A stretch of 64,000 nucleotides of DNA from Eremophila alpestris peregrina (Eukaryota > Chordata > Aves > Passeriformes > Alaudidae). The stretch covers positions 2,226,229-2,290,228 of the forward strand of contig WMCF01000066.1 in the NCBI GenBank assembly GCA_009792885.1, given 5' to 3'. Of this stretch, positions 12,218 through 23,416 are shown in pieces. The translations under genes were made by a program, and so were the position numbers. The stretch's first letter is position 1; each line of letters begins with the position of its first letter. The notes beneath the pieces were generated by a model. That model ran no database searches. It saw only the letters and a program-made list of their open reading frames with translations, and had not been told where the DNA came from.

Positions 12218-12544
12218 TTCAGCCTGGAGAAGATGCTGAGGTCAGACTCCATCCAGGTCTGTGACTTCCTCCTGAGGGGCAGCTGCGATCTCTGCTCTCT
12301 GTGAGTGGGGACAGGAACAGAGGGAATGGCTGGAGCTGTGCCTGGGAATGTTTTGTTGGGTATCAGGAAAGGTTCTTCCCCCAGAGGGTGCTGGGCACAG
12401 CCCCAAGGCTGCCAGAGCTCCAGGAGTGTTTGGACACCACTCCAGGGATGCCCAGGTGGGATTGTTGTATGTCTGTGCAGGGCCAGAGGTTGGACTCAAT
12501 CCTTGCAGGTCCCTTCCCTTTCAGGATATTCTATAATTCTGTGG
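12218..12544 (+). mobile_element. CR1 LINE 3' fragment, divergent subfamily
   Basis: It carries CTTCAGCCTGGAGAAGATGC, TCAGGAAAGGTTCTTCCCCC, GAGGGTGCTGGGCACAG, the GGTTGGACTCAATCC block and GCAGGTCCCTTCCCTTTCAGG. It ends ATTCTATAATTCTGTGGG, two copies of the octamer tail. The wording differs from the CCTGGATCCCTGG-type copies in the window, so it is probably another CR1 subfamily. Confidence 0.85.
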
Positions 12545-14675
12545 GTCATCCTGGCTTGGTTCATAAAAGGCAGATGATCAGCTTCATGGGACAGCCTGGA
12601 GACTGCAGTGAAACTCCTCATTCTTGGCTTCCCCATGGGCTTTCCTGCAAACCCATCATTTGCTGGGGGCTACCTGAGGGAGTCAAACCCCACCTGTGTT
12701 TGAGTTCATTGAGGCTTAGAGTAACACCCATCAGAAATGGAAGGAATCTATTGTTTAGTCTTGAAATGTCATCCTTAAATGATGCAGAGGATCCTTGTTA
12801 ATATTCTCTTGGAAGGCTGTTTGTGATGATTCTTCACATCTCACATTGCATTTAAAAATTTCTCTTTAAGGGCTATCACTTAAAATATTCTTTGCAATTA
12901 TGGTTGTTAAAAAAAACCCCACCACAACTTAAAATCCCCAAGGTCAAAGCAGTCTCTTCTTTATATGGCTCACAATAAATTACTTGAAGTCTATTCATAG
13001 CATAGGGAAGACCTTTTTATGTAGAAAGGATCATTATAGAGTTGCCAGGTCGTTAATTACATTGGGTTCTTCCACTTGCTATGTGAGTCATTTCCTTGAA
13101 GCAGCGAAGATCCTGGTGAGAGATAATGCAGTAAAAAGTGCATTAAAATGCTTCAAATGTCCTTTTGCTCATATCTGTACATCAGTCACAACGACAACCG
13201 GTTCCAAAAGGGCACCGCCAATTTAAATCAATAAATTTTTACTGGTGTGGCTGTGACCCGTGTAGATATTGGGAGCCGAGGCAGGGGGCTGGTAACATGC
13301 TCGTTGTTGAGGCTCACAAGTATTAAAGTTTAATAGACTCTCCAGTCCTGCCCTGGCTCTGTCACATTGGTGCAAACCCGGAGTTGCTCTGTCGCCGCCG
13401 ATGGAGAAATGCAGGTGTGAGAGCAGAATCCAGCCCTCAGTGCCTTGTTTACCAGCCCAACCACCTGCTTGAGGAGATAAAGCAGCTGCTATCTCTGCAG
13501 CTTTAAATGTGACATTCAGCCAGCTAGATGCCTGCTCCCCTCATCACTTGAGATGCTTGTTGATTTTATTCTTAAATGTCAGAAGAGTTTTCAAACACGG
13601 TTGGAATTCGGCTGCCAGGCTTGGGGGGCACTGCTGTCACCTCCTGCATGGCTCTCCCACGAGGTCCTGTCAGTGTGGGGGTGTTGATTAAAGTGTTGGG
13701 GTGAGGGGAAATTAGCCCCCTTTTCACCTACAGAAAGAAAGTTTTGGCTGGGATCTACTTCACTTACCCTGTCCCTTTCCACAGGCATGGGCGTGGGGCT
13801 GGGGATGGGCTGTTCCCACCCTATTTTCCTTCAGTCCCATGATGGTCAGAGATGGGACCAGTAAATAAGTGCAGTCTGGCTTTTCCTAAGGTTTTTTTTT
13901 TTTAATAGTGCCCAACAAGAAACATTTTTCAAGGGAATACTCAGTCCTTTTTCTCTAAGCTTTTATCCTCCAATGCATTTCCCTGATCCTCCTCCACTTT
14001 TCCTTGGAAATTATGGCTTCACTTGGTGGTGATGGCATCAGAAGGAAGAGGAGGTTTTAGCTTTCAGTCTTGCTTTCCAGAGGGATCCCTCATATTTATG
14101 GGGGGAAAGAGGCAAGGGAAAGCCCTAGAAAGGTGTCAGCTCTGGCTCTGCCTCCTCTCTGCTCAGGTGAGGTGTTTCTTTCAGCCTGTGCAGGAACACA
14201 GACTGTCAAGAGACTAATTCTGGTTGGAATAGAAAACAAGCACCAGCTTGTCCAAGCAGATCCAAAGGTCAGACCATGAAGCTGTGAGGTGAATCCATCC
14301 TGGATTTGGTTCCCATGATTTTTTTGGCTGTGTAAGGTGGTTCCAGGCAGGATTCCTCCTGCCTCCATTGGCTCTGAACAAGGTGGATTGTGGCTGGGAA
14401 GACAATCTGTGCTCTCCCAAGGTCTCCAAGCCCCAGTGGCTTTGTCAATCCCTCAGCAAGTCTTTGAACCTAGAGGGGAAACATCCTGTGCATTGGAAGG
14501 ACCATTGCCATCATCACCGTGGCTCTTTAGGACAATTAACACTTCACATTATTGAGGTTTCCAAAACATGCAGCTGATCAGCTGCTCGAAATCAGCTTTG
14601 TAGCCTTAAAGCTTTGTCAGCTGGAGATCACCCCAAAGCTGGAAAATGGTGTTTTTTCAGAAGCTGAGGAGACAG
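12545..14675. other. Single-copy DNA, no gene seen
   Basis: The block at 12960-13245 is AT-rich with GTCGTTAATTACATTGGG and AACGACAACCGG and could be a conserved element. A poly-T lies near 13893-13904. No coding evidence. Confidence 0.45.
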
Positions 14676-14745
14676 AAGTGTTCAAGGCCCAGCTGGACAG
14701 GGCTGGGAGCAATTTGTTCTGGTGGAAGGTGTCACAGCCATGGCA
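14676..14745 (+). mobile_element. Short CR1 remnant
   Basis: AGTGTTCAAGGCCCAGCTGG, ACAGGGCTGGGAGCAATTTG and TCTGGTGGAAGGTGTC match the CR1 3' region. Both sides are lost, so it is an old or internally deleted fragment. Confidence 0.6.
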
Positions 14746-14929
14746 AGAAGCTCCAGTGAGATGGTTGGGATCTCTCCCAACCCAGACCCTTCAGGGCTTC
14801 TGTGCTGTGGGTTGTGAGGAAGAGGAGGGAGAGGTGTGCAGCCACAGAACCCTGAGCACTGCTCTGAGCAGCGTTTTCAGTCTGACAGGAGATTTGCTCT
14901 CCCCTTTTGCAGGGTGGCCGTGGGGCAGC

Positions 14930-15370
14930 ACAAATGTGCTGTGTCTAATCACGAGCTCAAAGCCTTCGCTATCAAACCTTCAGCCTTTCACAGCCTAATT
15001 ACAAGTCGCCTGGTGCATTGGTTACGATGAGCAATGAAGATATAATCACTGCTGTTATTTGTCCTTCCTGGCTCCAGCTGTTAAAACAATTCCTCCTTCC
15101 TAGCCCAGACAATTTCATGGCTTTAATGTGTCCCCGCCGCTCCCCAGTCCTGTGTGTGAGGAGCCACGCACCAGAATCTCCATGAAAGCAGCCCATTTCC
15201 TGCGTGAAGCCCGTGAAATTGGGGAAGATAATATTTTCAGAGCTGCTGGTACCCTGATTGCATGTTTGTTTGAAATGACAGTTTATGTTGTCTCTCTCTT
15301 TCATTAGGGAGGTTCAGCGATCGCGATGTTATTAACTAACAACAGCACTCACTGCATATAAACATGATTC
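14930..15370. other. Candidate conserved noncoding element
   Basis: It contains GTCTAATCACGAGCTCAAAG, TGGTTACGATGAGCAATG, the self-complementary CGATCGCGATGTTATTAAC near 15318 and GATTGCATGTTTGTTTG (POU/forkhead-like). CpG words are kept in otherwise AT-rich DNA. The motif readings are inference. Confidence 0.3.
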
Positions 15371-17009
15371 TGCAGAGACACTCCAAGGAGCACTTGAAGG
15401 CAGAGGGGAGGGAGATGGAGAAGGAAGAGAGATGTGATGTTTCTTGCTTCTTTTCCCTTTTTTTTTTTTTTTTACCTTTTCAGAGGAGGGAAGGTTTGGA
15501 AGAGAGTTTTAACGAGATTAGAAGCTTTGGAAGAGTTTAATTTTCTACTCAGAGCCCTGACAGCAAAGGGGAAGGGTAGCACTGACTGCAGGGTGGGGTG
15601 TCTGGCTCTTCCAGGGCTTCACACTGAACACTGGGGAGCTCCTTTCTGTACAGCCCAGTGTCTTAAAGATGGGTCTGAAACAAAACTTTCCATCTCCAAA
15701 TGCTTGATCTTGCATCTTTGGCTGCTCACATCACACATCAATCCATACACTAAAATTACATCAATGTAATAATGACATTTTAGCAATCTGCATTACAGCA
15801 AATGATACAAAAACAGGTATTTCCACAAACTGGATGTGGTGGAAAATTTCGTGGTTTGCTCTTTGAAAGGCCTTTTAAAACTTTTGGGGAAAAAAGAAAA
15901 TTAACCTGCCTCCAGACCCTCTAACACAGTGGATAATCCACTTTATTGTGATTTTTTTTTTCACAACAGAAACTAGCAAAACTTGTATGATGTGGCACTT
16001 TCCTGCCTTTTTTTCTTTTCCCCTCGTGTCATCAATTCGGACAGGACCAGATGTCATTCTCCATCAGGGTGGGGGGTGAGGGTCTGGTGCTGCCTGAGCA
16101 GCTCTGAGCCGCACCTGGTGCGATGGATGCAGCGTTCCGTGCTGCAGCTGTGCCCACCTCCCATTGTCTGCAGCCTCTCCTGAAGCGGATCCTCCCTCCA
16201 CTCCCAGCTCCGTGTCAGGCAAACGCTGTCACTTAATTACCAGCCCGTGACTCCATCCCAGCAGTCCCTGTCCAAAGGCTCCTGGCAGTGCTGACAGCTC
16301 CTGCGACAATCCCTGTGACAATTCCTGTGGCAGGGCTGCTCTGCCTGCAGGATTCTCTTGATGCAATTGAGGGATGGGAATCGGTGTGCGCTAATGAAAC
16401 TGGTGCTGGGAGGGGAGGGAAAGGAAGCAGGACCTTTCAGATTTTATAAGGATGTTATTGGATGATGGGCTGCTGGAGTTTTCATGGGCAGAGGCTCCTG
16501 CAGCTAAAATATCCCGCTCAGAATTCTGGCAGCACCTCAAAACATCCCTGCTCATGTCTTTCTGTGCAATTTGGGGTGACTGGACTTAAAAATAGCATTT
16601 TCCCCAGGGTCTGCTGGGGTCCATGTGGAAAACCAGCAGCGTCTGGGGGCTCAGAGTCAGCATGGAACAGTTCAGCTGTGCCATTTGCCCTTGGAAACAC
16701 CAGAAAGGCAGCTCTGGCTGTGGGCCCAAGTGGTTGGATCTGTGGTTGTTTCATCCCTTGCTGGGATTGCTGGGAGAAGAGGAACTGGTTGTCCTGCCAG
16801 GACTGGGGTTCATTGGAGGGCTTTGCCCCTAAATCTGTGCTGTCTGTGTGATAGAGGGAGGAGATAAATTGGTTTTGTGTGTGCACCAGCACCCAACCTG
16901 CACGGGGGATGTGCTGCTGATTTCCCATGCTGCTGGTGCTGCCTCTTATTAAACATAAATAGCTGTGAAATGGACTCGGGGAGAGGAAGGAAGGGAGGGG
17001 GGAGAGCTG

Positions 17010-17135
17010 TCCTGAGGTACGAACTTGCTTAAAATGAAGCCAGTCAAGTTGTTTATAGCCAAGACTGCCCGTGATAGGATCCTGTTTGCAGCGAGTTAAC
17101 TCTCTGCCAAGCAGTAATTGTTCAGGCTAAAAATT
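17010..17135. other. Candidate conserved noncoding element
   Basis: A short repeat-free block with GAGGTACGAACTTGC, GCCAGTCAAGTTGTTTATAG, GCCCGTGATAGGATCC and GCGAGTTAACTC. Low confidence without alignment. Confidence 0.25.
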
Positions 17136-18701
17136 TCCATGCTGTAAGTCTGCCTGGGGCTATGTGAAATTGGGGGAGAGGGGGTGGGTTTTGTCTGGTT
17201 TAAGGAAAAAAAAAAAAGTAACTTAACGAAGCTGAAGAGATCCAGTCTCTCCATGAGATGGAGGCAGAGACTTGGAGTTTGGCAGAGGCTGTGCAGGAGC
17301 CAGGATTGAGCAGGGAGAGAAGTGATGGGTCTAGAGAGAGATAAGTGTCTATTTTCATTTCTACCCCCTGGTAAACAGGAGACTTTGTGTCTGTAATCGC
17401 CGTTGTGGTGTTCAGCCCTGGATGGGCTGGCTGGTTAACGTGGATCTCCTGGCTAGACACAGAAAAGGTTCAGGGAGATTGTTAAAGGGGTTTGATGAAA
17501 GGTATAACAATTTAGGAAATGGCAGAAGGCTCCTTTCAAGCCTTAATTTGGCCATTTGCATGGGTTTGTTCACTGTGATTGCTCGAAATGATGTAATTGG
17601 GTGTTATTTTCTCTATGGGAGAGCTTTGTCTCCTGCCAGGAATTGCGAGCTCCAGTGCAAACACGGCTCCTGGCTTCTGGTGTGTGTCCATCCTGCCTGC
17701 AGGAACAACCACGGACAACAAAAGCCGGAGCTGTCCTTGGATGCTGCTTTCTAAGCAACCTGTGGTTAGGGAATTTCTGAGCTGCATGTGTGAGACTGCT
17801 CTTGCTCCAAATCCCTTTCCTCCCTGAATTTGATTTCTTACAGATTTTTCCCACACTTGTGCCTTTCACAGCACTCTGCTGCAACAAGTTTGAGTTAATT
17901 AATGAGTTAATGTGCGTGTGCATGGAGAAAACTCTTCTGTTTTCAACTTGAAGCTTGCAAAACCCCAGTTCCTGAACTTCAGAGCTGCTCATCGCCCATG
18001 ACGCTGCAGGGAGCTGCATCCTTTCCCTCTCCCTGGGAGGAAGGCTGGGCTGGGGTGGTACCCAAGCCCCCTCTGAGGGGTGGGCTGGCACTGCTGGGCC
18101 GTGGGGCTCCCTCCCTGCGTGTGCCAGCTGATTAGGAAGCAGAAGAATGGCAAGAGAAAATGAAAATGGGAAGGAGCTTGACAGCCCATGGAGAGGTATT
18201 TCAGCTGCAACACAAAACATTTGGTGGTAATTATAGAATAACCTTCATTTAAATGCAAATAAGCCTGTAATTAAGATAAGGGCTCTGTCATTTGCCAGCA
18301 TTCCTCCTTCCTTCCCGTGCCAGCCATGGCTTTGGAGATGTTCCCCATCTCACTCTGGCACTGCCTGGTTGTTCTGGGGCTCCTGTGGTGAGGGATGAGT
18401 GATAAAGGAATCAGTTCTGCTGCCCTTGGAGCCCATCCCAGCTGAGCACAGGAGTCTGGGATGGGGCTGTGTCTTGCTTGGACCCTGTGGCTGACAGTTT
18501 CTGCTGAAACCCTCACTCCCAACTCAGCTGAGACTTGAAAGCTGGGTTTGGGCTGTGCTTGGATGTTGCTGAGATGAAGCTCTCCACTGGCCATGCTGAG
18601 GCTGCAGTGCCCTGCTGCATCTGGGAAGGGTTTGGGGGCTCAGCGTGGAGCCCAGTTCATTCTAAGTCAAAATGGAACTGCTCAAAATGGTTTCAGTCAA
18701 G

Positions 18702-18995
18702 CTGGAACCCTCTGTGCTCTTGGGAGCTGGAGCACAGGTCAGGAGGGTGCTGCTGCTGTCTCTGCAAGTTCTGGACAAGGGATTTTTATTTTCCTCACTT
18801 CACCCATCTGGAGTGCTGATATGGGTGAAAGTTAGCAGAGTGCAGGGTTTGCTTTAGAGCTGCTTCCCTGCTCTGTCCCCATGCAGGGCACACTGTGCTG
18901 GAGGAGTGAGGGGTTCCAAACTCTGCTCCCATGACATTCCCCATCCATCCCAGCCCAGGAAAAGAGTGTCTGTTAAGAAATGGAGTCCACAGGCA
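18702..18995 (+). repeat. Unknown ~300-bp repeat, copy A
   Basis: It runs from CTGGAACCCTCTGTGCTCTT through AGGGATTTTTATTTTCCTC, GGGCACACTGTGCTGGAGG and CATTCCCCATCCATCCCAGC to CTGTTAAGAAATGGAG. It aligns along its whole length with 23102-23416 in the same orientation. It has no CR1 landmarks and no clear TG...CA LTR ends with target duplications. It could be a dispersed family or a local duplication. Confidence 0.85.
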
Positions 18996-19924
18996 GCCTG
19001 AGGTGTGAGCAGTGTTGTGGAGGGTACTTACACCTCCTTGAAGCGAGGATTGGTGTTCACTGGGAGAGATGGATGTTATCCTGGTGTGAACCACTAAGGA
19101 CCAGGAGAGGCCATGTTGGCAGGCTGAGCTGGAGTGAACTGCAGGGGCTGTGATAATGGAGTAACAACACTCACCACTCCATTTGGGAAGCATCTGTAGC
19201 AGTGGGGGTTTAGAGTAAAGCCTTTACCCAGGCCCCAGGCAGCTCTCCAGTGGAAAGGTCACTTGAGAGAAATTAAGCAAGACAATCAAACTCACCCATC
19301 CCCACAGGCAGGGGCTGGCCCAGCAAGGAGAGGCAGAAGGCTCCTAGCCCAGATAAATTCCAAGGTTTATTTCCAAGGTGCTGAAGGGAGTCCAGATCCA
19401 AAGAGGGCTGACATGTCCCTAGCTCTGCATTAAGTGTGGTTTTGGGCACCCAATGACCCTGAGGCACAGGGGCAGTGCAGGGACAGGTGAGGTCAGTGAC
19501 CCATGGGGAGGACAGTCACCACAATCAATGGATTAACAGGGAAAGAAGGAACCAGGAGAATCTGGGCATCAGGCAGGATTACAGAGTGTCACCAGGCCTT
19601 GCAGGGGAATGTCCATGGTAATTCTTCCAGGGCCAGATTTGGGTGTGATTTCCAGGGACTCCACAAGCATCAGCGTCACAGAGCTGCCAAAACACAGGTG
19701 ATGACTTGGAAGCAGCAGGTGTGGGGAGGCAGCAGCACGCTGCCATTGCTCTCTGGAGGTGCTGGGACAGGCTGAGCTGGGCTTGCACTGGTTCTTCTTG
19801 CTGGGACAGGCAGGAGGTGGGCTTGCACTGGTTCTTCTTGCTGGGGAGGGGAACCGGAGCGCAGGAAACAGCCACTGCTGGAAAGGTTAACCAGCAACCT
19901 TTGCTTAAACTGTCTCAATCTGTA

Positions 19925-20095
19925 TGAAATGTTATCTCTCTGCCTGACTAAAGATATGTGAGCCGAGGGAGCGGCGATGCTCCCAGATTGTATTTATCTA
20001 GCCCTTTGAAAGGGCGTTTGAGGAATTAACTCTGCGGCTTAGGAGAACTTTAATGTTCCGATAAGTGGCTGCGTCTCCACCTGTTGTGGTGTGAA
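19925..20095. other. Candidate conserved noncoding element
   Basis: The block has GTGAGCCGAGGGAGCGGCGA, GTATTTATCTAGCCC, GGGCGTTTGAGGAATTAAC, TCTGCGGCTTAGG and TTCCGATAAGTGG. It has several retained CpGs and GATA-type words in repeat-free DNA. The role is unknown. Confidence 0.3.
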
Positions 20096-21123
20096 ACCTG
20101 CGCTGGAGCAGTTCCAGGGCCTGCTGAGGAGGAGGAAAACTCTTCATCCCAGCTGTAAAAAAGCTGCCAGTACTGCTGGTGCCACTTTTTTCCTGTGTTG
20201 TCCCCCTCCCATCCTGCTGAGAGCCAGCGATGCTGCCTGGACCCGGCCCTCAGGTGTGAGCTGGTGTTGCTGTGCTGAACTGGCTTCTATAAACCCATCT
20301 GCATGGCAGGTTCCTGTGGAAATGATGCCTGGTGTATTCATTTATTCCCTTTTTCGTGTCCATCCTTCTTGGGAGGCTTCTGCAGGTGTCAGAGAGGAGG
20401 AAAGGTGGGGTCAGACCCCACTGTGTGGGAAGTGGAGGTGACTCCAGCCTGCTCCAGGGGTCTGGGGTGCTTTGTGGGATGATTTGGGACTTGGAGCTGA
20501 GGGTTTTCCATCCAGTGGCTCCTGGGGGTGGAGGAGAAAGGCAACCAAATCAGCTGGAATAGGTGGTGGTGTAGATGATTTCCTCTGGGCAGAACAGGAG
20601 ACCTTGTGATCTCTGAGGTGTAAAATAAAGAGGTTACATTTCTCTCAAATACCGGCAGCAGGATTTGCTCTTTGGTTGCTGAGCTGAGCAGGTGGGAGAA
20701 GCTGGGCTGAAGGTTTTCCTTGCTGGAGAAGACCAGAAATTTACAGCCTGCTGGCCCAGGTGATTTCTGTGCTTCCAGAAAGTTCCAACTGGAGAGTGTG
20801 TGGGAGTGTAAAGATGCAATTAAACAGCAAGAAACAGCAGCAAGCCCTCAGGCTGCTCCGGAAAGGCTCCAAAGGAGGAGAAGGAAATAAAGGGAAGGGC
20901 AATTTGCTGGTGAAAGTGTTGAATATACAAAGAATATGTCTATACAAGTCTGCTTTTAATATTGGATGCTGGCCCATGAATAATTCCCCTCAATGTGCAG
21001 CCAGCTCAGTGACCTGTGAAGTGATGCTGTGTGTGCTGGGGGAGCAGGGAACGCCTGGACACGGGGAAAATGCGTGATAAGGACAAAGGGGAGGAAGAAA
21101 CCCTGCGGGAAAGTCTTCCACTG

Positions 21124-21137
21124 CCCACGAGATGGCA
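21124..21137 (+). promoter_or_regulatory. CTCF-like motif, forward
   Basis: CCACGAGATGGCAG resembles the CTCF core (CCA-x-x-AG-x-x-GGC). Matches of this quality occur by chance, so occupancy is unknown. Confidence 0.3.
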
Positions 21138-21301
21138 GACAGTGCCCATGCAGCACCTGAGCACCGCCCGCCTGGGCTGGGGGTAAAACCTCACCTGGCC
21201 TGAACTGCCACACTGGCCAAAAACTCAGCGTGGGGGGCTCTGTCAGCACGTCCAAAGCCACGAGCTGCTGTGGCAGCCTGAAAGGTGGGAGAGGCTGAAG
21301 G

Positions 21302-21440
21302 ATGGTTTGGGTTGGGAGGGACATTCACAGCTCATCTCCTTGTCCCCTGCCTCCTGCCATAGGCACAGACACCTTCCACCAGACCAGGCTGCTCCAAACT
21401 CTGTCCAGCCTGGACACTTTCAGGGATGGAAGGAGACAGA
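21302..21440 (-). mobile_element. CR1 LINE 3' fragment
   Basis: In antisense it reads GATGGTTTGGGTTGGGAGGG, CACCTTCCACCAGACCAGGC and TGCTCCAAACTCTGTCCAGC. The extreme tail before 21302 is lost and the match fades after 21440. Confidence 0.8.
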
Positions 21441-22454
21441 GAGGAGCTTCCATCACTTTATTTTCTCTGGGATGGAGCTAATGCTCCTTCCCTCTGGCAG
21501 ATGGGCCCACTCAGGAGTTCTGACACAGTGATGGACATGGGAGGGGAGCCCATTCCCCTGGGAAGGCCCTGTCTGCTGGGGGAACCCTCATCAGCTCCCT
21601 GATTGCTCCCCAGGCTCAGTGGAGGGCTCGGTGTCAGGCCCCTGATGTTTTATTGATCTCACTTGTAACTTCATTTTCTTTGTTTCCTCCCAATCCAAGC
21701 AGCTGCTGCGTTTTCTCCTCCCTGCCTCTTTGAAACCAGTTTGAAGGCTTGAGATTTCCTGGGTGCAAATCTGGTTTTAAATTGAGAAAAGAGGACTCCA
21801 GCCCTTTACCTGCCTGCAGAGGGGATGTGGGGGTGCACAGCTGCCTCACCTGGCACAGGATGAGGGAGAGTGGGGCTTGCAGTGAGGGGGCTGTGGGTCA
21901 GTGAGTGCATTTGGGGTGCAATCCCATCTCCACTGCCCATCCCAAAAGCAGCAGAGGAGGCCCCCATCAGCACAGCAGAGGGCAGCAGGGCCCTGCTGAG
22001 CCAGCCCATGCTGTTCTCTGCTCCTTGCCCCAATTGCTACAATAGTTCATGTGCTACAAACAGCCCCAATTACAGTATTGATCTCCTACACGCTGGGAGC
22101 TGATGGTAGGTCCCTCCCCAGCTGGCCTGGTAAACAGAGCTCTCCATCAGCAGGCACTCCATGGATGTCACAGAGCAGCTTCCTCCTCATCCAGAGCCCT
22201 GGAAGGAAGAGAGCAACCATTTGGGGGGAGGAGGAAGAATTTGGGCCACCCCTTGCACACCCACTGGGCATTTTTTGGTGGTCCTAAAGCTGGATTTCTT
22301 CACCACAAGTATCCTGGGGAGGCTGCAAGTGGCAGGCAGGGGATCATGTCCTGTTTGTGCTGTGGGCTGGTGCCATGCTGATGGTTCTCCCATTTTCCAT
22401 GGGTTACTTAAACGTGCTCCCGAGAAAAGTGAGTTCTACCCAGCAGAGAGGTGG
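21441..22454. other. Single-copy DNA, no gene seen
   Basis: Mixed composition with short overlapping frames in all phases and no recognisable motif or repeat. Confidence 0.45.
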
Positions 22455-22672
22455 AAGAATCACAGAATTATTTGTTTGATTTAAAATATTGAGTAGAATC
22501 ACTAACCCAGCACTGCCAAGACCACCACAAACCCACATCCCCAAGTGCCACATCCATGTGGGCTTTTAAATCCCTCCAGGAACAGGGAGTCCCCACTTCC
22601 CTGGGCAGCCAGAACTCACCAGCCCTTTGGGAGATCCTTGCTCTACTTCAGGAGGAAAATGGGATGTGATCC
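22455..22672 (-). mobile_element. CR1 LINE 3' fragment
   Basis: Antisense landmarks are AATCACAGAATTATTTG, TAACCCAGCACTGCCAAGAC, AAGTGCCACATCCATGTGGG, AAATCCCTCCAGGAACAGGG and CCCTGGGCAGCC. The 3' end is intact; a variable stretch at 22475-22498 is diverged. Confidence 0.85.
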
Positions 22673-23101
22673 ATGGTTCAAGTTAGGGGATCCGTTTTTG
22701 GGGTTATTTTTGCATTGCATCACATACCTGAAAGCCAAATTGCTTGCTCTGCCCTACGGGGTTTCATCTCCATCAGTCTCATGTTTAGTTTTGGTGAGGA
22801 GAAAGTTCATTTGGTTTGGTGTTTTCCAGCCTTTGTAGCTTTCGTGGCTGAACCAAAATAATTCATCACTTGCAAAGCCCTGGCTGCAGGGTCCTTGAGG
22901 ACAGGGAGCAGAAAATCCTTCCTGCAGTATTTGAGGTTCAGAGAGACGTGACCAGACACGTGTGATGGATAACGGCGGGTCACGAGTGGATGAGATCTGC
23001 ATTTTTTCCTGGCTGGAAATGCCGTGTGAGGCATGGAATGGAATGTTTTACTCTGCACAACCCAGCAGTGTGTGGGGCATATTAATTTGGCAGCCCTCTG
23101 A
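22673..23101. other. Single-copy DNA, no gene seen
   Basis: No repeats or exon structure noticed. Confidence 0.4.
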
Positions 23102-23416
23102 CTGGAACCCTCTGTGCTCTTGGGAGCTGGAGCACAGCTCAGGGGGGTGCTGCTGATGCCTCTGCAAGTTCAGGACAAGGGATTTTTATTTTCCTCACTT
23201 TACCCATCTGGGGTGCTGATATGGATGAAAGTTGGAGTGCAGTGTTTGCTTTAGAGCTGATTCCTTGTGCTGCTTGTGGGAAAGCTGCTTCCATGCTCTG
23301 TCCCCATGTAGGGCACACTGTGCTGGAGGAGGGGAGGGTTCCAAACTGCTCACATGACATTCCCCATCCATCCCAGCCCAGGAAAACCATGTCTGTTAAG
23401 AAATGGAGCCCACAGC
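23102..23416 (+). repeat. Unknown ~300-bp repeat, copy B
   Basis: Aligns end to end with copy A (18702-18995), with scattered substitutions and roughly 28 extra bases around 23255-23290. The copies lie 4.4 kb apart in direct orientation. Confidence 0.85.

Larger units (their letters stand above)
14746..18701. other. Long single-copy stretch, no gene seen
   Basis: No CR1 or LTR was recognised over nearly 4 kb. AT-rich conserved-element candidates lie at 14930-15370 and 17010-17135. The 216-codon minus-strand frame at 17570-18220 has no domain and no splice context. Confidence 0.45.
18996..21301. other. Single-copy DNA, no gene seen
   Basis: It contains a short tandem block around 19783-19845, where GGCTTGCACTGGTTCTTCTT occurs twice, an AT-rich candidate at 19925-20095 and a CTCF-like word at 21124-21137. 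No coding evidence. Confidence 0.45.

Noticed and set aside
17570..18220. 216-codon minus-strand frame with an early hydrophobic stretch
   Set aside because: The hydrophobic stretch alone is weak evidence; no domain, no paired splice sites, and competing frames exist on the plus strand.
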